A stretch of DNA of 64,000 nt. Source: Clostridia bacterium (GTDB lineage: Bacteria > Bacillota > Clostridia > Oscillospirales > CAG-272). A program made the position numbers and the translations under genes. Shown piece by piece: positions 58,635-64,000 of the stretch; within the stretch, counting starts at the first letter, position 1, and each line of letters starts with the position of its first letter. The notes below the pieces were generated by a model. It had not been told where the DNA came from. It saw only the letters and a list, made by a program, of their open reading frames with translations, and made no database searches. The stretch lies in assembly GCA_017462795.1 (NCBI GenBank), contig JAFTQL010000015.1, positions 1 through 64,000 on the forward strand, in the 5' to 3' direction.

Positions 58635-58704
58635 GTTTTTCCTCCAAAAAATAAAAAGTGCGCCGACATGAAGCCTGCGCACAAAAACACAAACTCCAGT
58701 CGTC

Positions 58705-58863
58705 GCCAAACAAACTATATACAGATCAGGTATATAAATACTATCGCTGTACGGAATTTGTATTTTATCAAATTCAACAACGATAGCATACTCAAAAAAG
58801 AGTACAATTATCCCAATAATAAAGAAAAAATACCCTTATATCTGTATATTTAGTTTGTTTGGC
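58705..58863. repeat. Nested inverted-repeat element in the leader of the LRR lipoprotein
   Basis: Near-perfect outer arms of 22 and 24 bases (58705-58726, beginning GCCAAACAAACTA, and 58840-58863) enclose inner arms ACTATCG/CGATAG (58740-58746, 58781-58786) and GAATTTG/CAAATTC (58754-58760, 58769-58775). Read on the minus strand, the outer arm begins at the predicted transcription start. It could be a structured 5' leader or a small MITE-like element. The gene-free stretch 58635-59021 otherwise holds a promoter and a terminator. Confidence 0.7.
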
Positions 58864-58869
58864 ATCCTT

Positions 58870-58898
58870 ATTTTAGCACAAAGCAGAGGAAAAGTCAA
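58870..58898 (-). promoter_or_regulatory. Promoter of the LRR lipoprotein gene
   Basis: On the minus strand TTGACT (58893-58898) and TAAAAT (58870-58875) are 17 bases apart, giving a leader of about 230 bases. Confidence 0.65.
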
Positions 58899-58949
58899 TA
58901 CTAATCCGGGAAAAAATTGAAAATGGGGAAATATGTTCAAAAAATAAAA

Positions 58950-59000
58950 ACAGGCAAGGTGTTCAAACATTACCGCACAGCGGTATTGACACCTTGTCTG
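58950..59000 (-). terminator. Terminator of the AEC-transporter operon
   Basis: ACAGGCAAGGTGTTCAA (58950-58966) pairs imperfectly with TTGACACCTTGTCTGT (58985-59000), with an inner ACCGC/GCGGT stem. The minus-strand side ends in GTTTTTAT. Confidence 0.75.
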
Positions 59001-59021
59001 TTTTATCTGTAAATAAATATA

Positions 59022-59975
59022 TTACAACTCAATTATCTTCTGCGCCACCCAGATAACACAGGGCATGGTGGCGATGGAGAGGAGAGACGATGTTCCCACG
59101 CCCTGGGCGGAGAAGCCGGGGGAGATGTCGTAAAGCTCTGCGAGCATTGATACCGAGGTTGCCGAGGGCATTGAGGTAAGGGCAGTGGCGAAGAGTATCC
59201 ACATATCGCTAAAGCCCATAAGCTTCATGAGAACGCAGACAAGCAGGGGGATAATTATCAGCTTGAAGGCGCACAGATAATAGACCTTTCCCGAGCCGAA
59301 TATCATCTTCATGCTTCTGCCCGCCAGCAACGCGCCGATGATAAGCATGGACACGGGGGTGCAGAGAGAGGCGATATAGGACAGTGAGGAGAGGGCGAAT
59401 GTGGGAAGCTTGAAGGAGGGGATAAGGGCAGGGAGCAGGAAGATCGCCCAGCCGATAACGCTGGGGACAGTTCCCTTGTTTATCAGCGCCTTTTTCCACG
59501 TCAGCCTGATGTCATCGCGCTTACGTCCGAGGATAGCAATGCCCAGCGTCCACATCAGGATATTGAAGCTTGCCACGATAAACGATGCCATGAACGCTCC
59601 TATGTCACCGAAGAGCGACTCCATGATGGGTATTCCGATAAATCCCGTATTGCCGAATATCATCGAGAATTCTATTATCTTCCTCTCGTCAAGGTTCTTT
59701 ATTTTAATACAGGCGATGTACGCCACAAGTCCCATAAACAGGTGGACGATAAATCCAAGCGCGAGAGTTTTTAAACCCAGCGCCAGATTCTCCGCCGAAT
59801 ACTGCATTTTAACAAGAGAGGAGATTATAAGCGCGGGCTGCGCTATGCTGATTATAAGTCCCGACAGCTTTTTTGAGGCAACGCTGTCGATAATGCCTAT
59901 CTTTCCGGCGATATATCCAACGATAAGCATGATGAAAAGAGTGGCTATTGTATTGAGAAGTGCTGTGAAATCCAT
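59022..59975 (-). CDS. AEC-family (auxin efflux carrier-like) transporter
   Basis: The 317-residue protein has ten helices in the two-bundle AEC plan. Typical segments are LIISIAQPALIISSLVKMQY, MIFGNTGFIGIPIMESLFGD (a crossing site with Gly-Asn-Thr-Gly) and LTSMPSATSVSMLAELYDIS near the C-terminus. Bacterial members move organic acids such as malate or malonate. It starts 17 bases after the uracil-DNA glycosylase gene and ends the leftward operon. The substrate is unknown. Confidence 0.88.
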   Translation of the reverse strand: MDFTALLNTIATLFIMLIVGYIAGKIGIIDSVASKKLSGLIISIAQPALIISSLVKMQYSAENLALGLKTLALGFIVHLFMGLVAYIACIKIKNLDERKIIEFSMIFGNTGFIGIPIMESLFGDIGAFMASFIVASFNILMWTLGIAILGRKRDDIRLTWKKALINKGTVPSVIGWAIFLLPALIPSFKLPTFALSSLSYIASLCTPVSMLIIGALLAGRSMKMIFGSGKVYYLCAFKLIIIPLLVCVLMKLMGFSDMWILFATALTSMPSATSVSMLAELYDISPGFSAQGVGTSSLLSIATMPCVIWVAQKIIEL

Positions 59976-59992
59976 GTTATTAATATTCCTTG

Positions 59993-60562
59993 TCAGTTGA
60001 TAGTATCGAGCTTTGCCTTGATCGCCTTCATGTCCGCGAGCATTTCCTCTTTTCTGCGGGGATCGCGGAGCAGAAGGGCGGGATGGTAGACCGCGGTGAT
60101 GAGGAAATTGCCCTTTTCAAACCACTGTCCGTGCTCCTTGGTTATCCTGAAGTCGGGCTTTATCAGCCTCATTGCGGAGATCCTTCCGAGGCATACTATC
60201 ACCTTTGGCTTGATCAGTCTTACCTGTCTGCGCAGAAATTCGATGCAGGCGTCCTCCTCCGCGGGAAGGGGATCGCGGTTCTTTGGCGGACGGCATTTGA
60301 GAATGTTGGCGATATATACATTTTCTCTGGGGATGTCCACGGCGAACAGATATTGGTCAAGCAGCTTTCCCGCTCTGCCCACAAAGGGGATACCCGTCTT
60401 ATCCTCGTTATCTCCTGGGGCTTCGCCCACAAAAAGGACATCTGCCTCGGTGTTTCCCGTGCCGAAAACGCAATTTGTTCTGGTCTTGCACAGCTCGCAG
60501 GCGGTGCATGCTTCGCAGTCCGCTCTCAGCTTTTCCCATGAATCGTTGCTTATGTTGCTCAT
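59993..60562 (-). CDS. Family 4 uracil-DNA glycosylase
   Basis: The 189-residue protein has the [4Fe-4S] cysteines at 19, 22, 90 and 106 (ACTACELCKTRT, LKCRPPKNRD, EEDACIEFL) and the motifs VLFVGEAPGDNEDKTGIPFV (water-activating GEAPG) and YHPALLLRDPRRK. It removes uracil from DNA as the first step of base excision repair. Three further cysteines near the N-terminus (16, 25, 31) are unusual but probably incidental. It lies between the DUF1015 and AEC genes. Confidence 0.93.
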   Translation of the reverse strand: MSNISNDSWEKLRADCEACTACELCKTRTNCVFGTGNTEADVLFVGEAPGDNEDKTGIPFVGRAGKLLDQYLFAVDIPRENVYIANILKCRPPKNRDPLPAEEDACIEFLRRQVRLIKPKVIVCLGRISAMRLIKPDFRITKEHGQWFEKGNFLITAVYHPALLLRDPRRKEEMLADMKAIKAKLDTIN

Positions 60563-60583
60563 ATTTTCACTTCCTGTAATGTT

Positions 60584-61846
60584 TTATATTGTTATTTTCC
60601 TGCATTCAAGATAATATCTCTTATCCTCGGCGTGACCCATGGAGAAGGTCTTGCGGGGGAGCGCGCCGTCAAAGATGACTGTCCTGAAAAGCTCTGACTT
60701 GCTCATGCCCGAGAAGGTAAAGCCGATAGCGCCCACCTTGGCGGAAAGAGCCCTGATGGAGCTATCTCCGTGGATATAGTCCACCTCGGCGGCGGGGTGT
60801 GTCTTGATATAACCGTCAATAAAGTCCTGAAGCGTGCCCACTGTAAGCTGGCGGACGGGGTGAGGAACGGTTATCTCTCCTGTTCTGTCTTTGATGATAT
60901 AGGTCATTTTCTGCTCGCCGGCGCGTCCGTCAAGAGCGGACAGATAGCTGTTGAGGCTCGCCAGAACGTCCTCCGGATCAACGCCGAACATTACTCTGTA
61001 TATAGGCTCAAACTTCAGCGCGCTGTCATGTATATTGACTATCTCGGCAAGAGCAAAGCGGGCGGGATGGGTAGCGGCGGCATCAGCTCCTATAGCCGCT
61101 TTGATCTCATCATAAGCCGCCTTGGCGCTGGCAAGGGAATGGTTTCCGTCCCCCACCGCGAAGAGAAGGGGAGCGAGAGCGCTGTCGCCGTAACGCGCCT
61201 TCATCTGCTCGGGAGTGATGAGAGTGTCAAGGGCGGAGGAGAGCTTGTTTTGCTCATCCTTTGAGAGAAATCTTCCATTGATGTGACCGCCGCCCATCAT
61301 AAGCTCGGTGTTATAAGCGGCTTCTCCGTGGCATCCGTTCGCAAGAGGCTCAATGACGGTCTTTTCGGGGTCGTCGATGAGAAGCATGACGTGGGGCAGC
61401 TCAATGTCCGCTCCCCGTCTGATAGCAACGCGGGGAGGTATCCTCTCCACCACCGTTGCCTCTGTGGCGCGTATCAGAGAGCCCGCGCCCCTGGTGTAGT
61501 CATATGACTCGAGATCCACAGCCATAACAACGCCTCTGCGGACACTGCCGTCGGACTGAGTGCGCTCGACGTATATCATGGAATCCCTGTGGCAAACGAG
61601 GATGTCGCGCAGATACTGCTTCATGGTGGCATTTATTTCCGGGATGCGCTTTTCCGACTCGGAAAGATATACCTCGGGAAGTATCATGCGGAGAGTGGAA
61701 GGCGCGTCTCCTACCTGCGCCTCAACACCCTGCCAGTATTCGGGTTCGCTGGTGAACTGATCGCAAGCCACAACAGCCCATTTGCCCGCGTCGGTCTTTG
61801 TAAAATCGGGCAGAAGAATATCCGCCGATGAGTAGCATTTTTGCAT
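60584..61846 (-). CDS. DUF1015 family protein
   Basis: The start is the ATG at 61846 (MQKCYSSADILLPDF) behind AAAGGA; a TTG start at 61864 would fall in the ribosome site. The 420-residue protein has the DUF1015 hallmarks: WAVVACDQFTSEPEYWQGVE, DPEKTVIEPLANGCHGEAAY in this variant, and FAVGDGNHSLASAKAAYDEI with the GDGNHS motif. The family is widespread and cytoplasmic, and its reaction is not established; many members lie near serine or phosphoglycerate metabolism genes. Here the neighbours are GDPD and uracil-DNA glycosylase genes. Confidence 0.85.
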   Translation of the reverse strand: MQKCYSSADILLPDFTKTDAGKWAVVACDQFTSEPEYWQGVEAQVGDAPSTLRMILPEVYLSESEKRIPEINATMKQYLRDILVCHRDSMIYVERTQSDGSVRRGVVMAVDLESYDYTRGAGSLIRATEATVVERIPPRVAIRRGADIELPHVMLLIDDPEKTVIEPLANGCHGEAAYNTELMMGGGHINGRFLSKDEQNKLSSALDTLITPEQMKARYGDSALAPLLFAVGDGNHSLASAKAAYDEIKAAIGADAAATHPARFALAEIVNIHDSALKFEPIYRVMFGVDPEDVLASLNSYLSALDGRAGEQKMTYIIKDRTGEITVPHPVRQLTVGTLQDFIDGYIKTHPAAEVDYIHGDSSIRALSAKVGAIGFTFSGMSKSELFRTVIFDGALPRKTFSMGHAEDKRYYLECRKITI

Positions 61847-61928
61847 GGAATAGAGTCCTTTCAATTTCTGTTTTAAATATATTTTTATTCTTTTTATTCT
61901 GAGCCCGGAGAATATCCGGTTTTTTGTT

Positions 61929-62747
61929 TTAAGGTCTTATCTTCTCGAAGATCGCGAACAGACCCAGTCTGTGGCAGAGCTTGTACTGATCCTCCGATCG
62001 CACCGTCCACACAAAGCCGCGGCAGCCGAAGACCGAGGCGCACAGGCGGAAGGACGGATTTTTCATATGGCCTCCGCCGACCGAGATGAAATCGGGGCGG
62101 GAGAGTATGTTTAGAAGCAGATTGGAGAGCATAAAGCGAACAAGAAAATTGTGCTTTGAGCTGTTGCTTTTTTTCATTTTTGATACAAGCTGACCTCTTG
62201 CGAAGCGGGGGCGGTAGCTCTTGAACCACGACAGCGCAAGTGGGCTGAAGGACTGTACGGCAAACGCGCCCGAATAGGTATCCATTCTTTCCGCTACCTT
62301 ACGGCAGAGAGCCTCTTCCTTGCCCTCTCCCTTGATCTCGATCAGCAGAGGCACTTTTCCGTCCACAAGCGCAAGCACCTCGTCAAGTGTAGGTACGGTC
62401 ATGCCGCTGTCAAGCAGTCTGCAGGTCTTCAACTCAGCACAGCTAAGATCGCCAAGCTTTTTGTCAATACCGCACATGCGTTTCAGCGTGGCATCGTGAA
62501 ATACCATTATCTCACCGTCCGATGACAGTCTTACGTCCAGCTCTATGCCGTAGCCGTGCTTTACCGCCAAGGCGAAGGCGGCAAGTGAATTTTCGGGGTT
62601 GGCGGTGTCCCAAAGACCCCGATGAGCGTAATCTGTGGTGAGCAGGTCCATGTCCGCTCTGTCCGTCACACGGGGCATCATCAGAAAAATGTACGTCACC
62701 GCCGCTATCACAGCCAGAAGGACGGCAACAGTTATTCCAATAAGCAT
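61929..62747 (-). CDS. Glycerophosphodiester phosphodiesterase, membrane-anchored
   Basis: The 272-residue protein has an N-terminal membrane helix (residues 3-24) and a GDPD barrel: AHRGLWDTANPENSLAAFAL with the catalytic His, GIELDVRLSSDGEIMVFHDA with Glu, Asp and the second His, then LLIEIKGEG. It hydrolyses glycerophosphodiesters to glycerol 3-phosphate and an alcohol. The catalytic domain is probably cytoplasmic or at the membrane face. It begins one base after the Nudix gene stop, so the two are coupled. Confidence 0.9.
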   Translation of the reverse strand: MLIGITVAVLLAVIAAVTYIFLMMPRVTDRADMDLLTTDYAHRGLWDTANPENSLAAFALAVKHGYGIELDVRLSSDGEIMVFHDATLKRMCGIDKKLGDLSCAELKTCRLLDSGMTVPTLDEVLALVDGKVPLLIEIKGEGKEEALCRKVAERMDTYSGAFAVQSFSPLALSWFKSYRPRFARGQLVSKMKKSNSSKHNFLVRFMLSNLLLNILSRPDFISVGGGHMKNPSFRLCASVFGCRGFVWTVRSEDQYKLCHRLGLFAIFEKIRP

Positions 62748-62748
62748 A

Positions 62749-63306
62749 TCAACCTCTTTTGCCGATGGCGAGCGCGGCTCTGATGACTGCCGACTGCGTC
62801 TTGCCGTCGTGAATCTCTCCGCGCATTATCATGTCCACAAGATCGTCCACGGGGATCTTTACTATCTCAATAAACTCGTCCTCGTCAAAATCGGTGTCTC
62901 CGAACTCAAGACCCTCCGCAAGATACATGTGGATGCACTCGTCAAGTATGGCGGGGGAGGAATAGTATTTGCCCATGTAGGTAAGGCTTTTGCAGGTAGC
63001 TCCCGTCTCCTCTCTCAGCTCTCTGAGAGCCGCCTCGCGGGGGTCCTCGTCCTTTGCGTCAAGCTTGCCCGCGGGTATCTCAAGCATTACCTCGCCCACG
63101 GCGTAGCGGTACTGCTTTACGCATATTATCTCACCCTCGTCGGTGACGGGAACAACGCAGACCGCGCCTATATGGCGGCAGAACTCGCGGAACGCCTCTC
63201 TGCCGTCGGGAAGATATATCTCATCACGGTAAAGGTGAAGCACCTTGCCGTCAAAAATAAGCTGTGAGGATTTTTCTTTTTCTTCAAATCTTGAAATATC
63301 GTTCAT
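62749..63306 (-). CDS. nudF: Nudix hydrolase, probable ADP-ribose pyrophosphatase
   Basis: The start is the ATG at 63306 with GGGAGAC upstream; a longer frame to 63366 reaches over the promoter. The 185-residue protein has the Nudix box in AGKLDAKDEDPREAALRELR-EETGA, with one extra residue in the first gap as often in this group, and VVPVTDEGEIICVKQYRYAV before it. YYSSPAILDECIHMYLAEGL fits ADP-ribose pyrophosphatases. It cleaves ADP-ribose to AMP and ribose 5-phosphate. It heads the leftward operon. Confidence 0.88.
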   Translation of the reverse strand: MNDISRFEEKEKSSQLIFDGKVLHLYRDEIYLPDGREAFREFCRHIGAVCVVPVTDEGEIICVKQYRYAVGEVMLEIPAGKLDAKDEDPREAALRELREETGATCKSLTYMGKYYSSPAILDECIHMYLAEGLEFGDTDFDEDEFIEIVKIPVDDLVDMIMRGEIHDGKTQSAVIRAALAIGKRG

Positions 63307-63337
63307 ATGCCGTCTCCCATAAATATTATAATATATA

Positions 63338-63366
63338 ATTATACAACAATATTTGCTCAAAATCAA
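63338..63366 (-). promoter_or_regulatory. Promoter of the Nudix operon
   Basis: On the minus strand TTGATT (63361-63366) and TATAAT (63338-63343) are 17 bases apart, divergent from the rnhA promoter. Confidence 0.7.
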
Positions 63367-63380
63367 TAGCTGTATTTCAA

Positions 63381-63402
63381 TTTTAACTTGATTTTAACTT
63401 GA
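63381..63402. repeat. Tandem 11-bp repeat between divergent promoters
   Basis: TTTTAACTTGA occurs twice head to tail (63381-63391, 63392-63402), overlapping the -35 of the rnhA promoter. Confidence 0.55.
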
Positions 63403-63427
63403 TTTCCGTTCGATTATATGTTAAAAT
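63399..63427 (+). promoter_or_regulatory. Promoter of rnhA
   Basis: TTGATT (63399-63404) and TAAAAT (63422-63427) have a 17-base spacer. Confidence 0.6.
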
Positions 63428-63486
63428 ATATCCGATAAATGCAATTGTTATATAATTACTATATTTGAAAGGCAGATATGTAGCTT

Positions 63487-63927
63487 ATGAAGCATGTTGA
63501 TATCTACACGGACGGAGCTTGCCGCGGGAATCCCGGAAGGGGTGGATGGGGCGCTATACTCGTTTTCGGCGGTAAGGAAAAGGAGATGTCGGGGGGAGAG
63601 CCCATGACCACCAACAACCGCATGGAGCTGATGGCGGCTATCCGCGCCCTTGAAGCGCTCAAGGAGCCCTGCGAGGTCACACTGACCTCCGATTCCAAGT
63701 ACCTCACCGACGCAATTAATAAAAATTGGCTGGAATCGTGGAAAAAACGCGGCTGGAAAAAGGCGGACAGATCTCCCGTCCTTAATCCCGAGCTGTGGCA
63801 GAAAATAGATGAGCTTATCCATATCCATAAAGTCACCTTCGTCTGGGTACACGGTCACGCAGGTCACCCCTACAACGAACGCTGTGACGTACTGGCGACT
63901 ACCTTCGCGGATTCGCTGGGGAGTTAG
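63487..63927 (+). CDS. rnhA: Ribonuclease HI
   Basis: The 146-residue protein has the full active site of RNase HI: Asp9 ([12 protein letters not shown]), Glu47 (NNRMELMA), Asp69 (TLTSDSKYL), His124 and Asp134 ([15 protein letters not shown]). The basic handle region [18 protein letters not shown] is present, so it is the E. coli-like form. It cuts the RNA strand of RNA-DNA hybrids. The ribosome site GAAAGG is rather far (about 15 bases) from the ATG. It is divergent from the Nudix operon. Confidence 0.95.
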   Translation: MKHVDIYTDGACRGNPGRGGWGAILVFGGKEKEMSGGEPMTTNNRMELMAAIRALEALKEPCEVTLTSDSKYLTDAINKNWLESWKKRGWKKADRSPVLNPELWQKIDELIHIHKVTFVWVHGHAGHPYNERCDVLATTFADSLGS

Positions 63928-64000
63928 CTTGTTGGAAAAAATACATTCGCCCCTGTCTTGTTTCATCATTACCGCATTACCGCAAATTATATCACAAAAT

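Overview
The window looks like chromosome of a spore-forming, probably anaerobic Firmicute of the class Clostridia (Oscillospiraceae/Ruminococcus-like). The reasons are spoVAD-spoVAE, a type III glutamine synthetase, YtrA-type GntR regulators, strong AGGAGG ribosome binding sites, many TTGACA-17-TATAAT promoters, and the rpmH-rnpA-yidD-yidC-jag block. This placement is inferred from gene content and style; no marker gene was compared. There is no phage, no insertion sequence with a transposase, no CRISPR array and no canonical tRNA or rRNA gene.

Layout. 1-5.8 kb: the tail of a predicted ATPase gene, then two large membrane-anchored proteins built from YDG/MBG-type repeats, the first with a transglutaminase core. 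6-8.6 kb: a solitary MazF-type RNase, and a GntR-ABC unit read leftward. 8.7-11.3 kb: acyl-ACP thioesterase, tyrosine phosphatase and alpha/beta hydrolase in one operon, convergent with tcdA. 12.2-19.8 kb: an RfbH-like deoxysugar dehydratase with a TPP enzyme, then KDPG aldolase, KDG kinase and glutamine synthetase III, separated by repeat-rich spacers. 20-23.5 kb: a zinc-type ABC uptake operon. 24.6-32.8 kb: two ABC export operons of unknown substrate, one with a tandem palindromic operator and the other with an M50 membrane protease. 33-38.3 kb: two large fused ATPase-permeases. 38.6-41.2 kb: asnA and asnS. 41.4-46.4 kb: ABC exporter, EamA transporter, DUF5685 protein, DnaJ protein and a membrane protein. 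46.5-50.6 kb: SH3-type lipoprotein, uridine phosphorylase, aldose epimerase, spoVAD-spoVAE. 51-54 kb: jag, yidC, yidD, rnpA, rpmH. 54.1-56.7 kb: a small toxin-antitoxin-like locus, holA, smpB and ssrA (tmRNA). 57-64 kb: an LRR lipoprotein, AEC transporter, family-4 uracil-DNA glycosylase, DUF1015 protein, GDPD, Nudix hydrolase and RNase HI.

The most interesting hidden signals lie between genes. At 54.13-54.46 kb there is what reads as a complete type I toxin-antitoxin locus: a 37-residue single-helix peptide whose ribosome binding site is folded into the leader, faced by a convergent short RNA with its own promoter and terminator. Downstream of ssrA, short modules bounded by GGGAGTCG and CGACTCCC repeat the 3' end of tmRNA. 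A dispersed intergenic element (three copies) couples a variable terminator hairpin to a conserved flank that in one copy is a perfect DnaA box. A GntR promoter carries four half-sites arranged as two identical palindromes. These are read directly from the sequence; their functions are inference.
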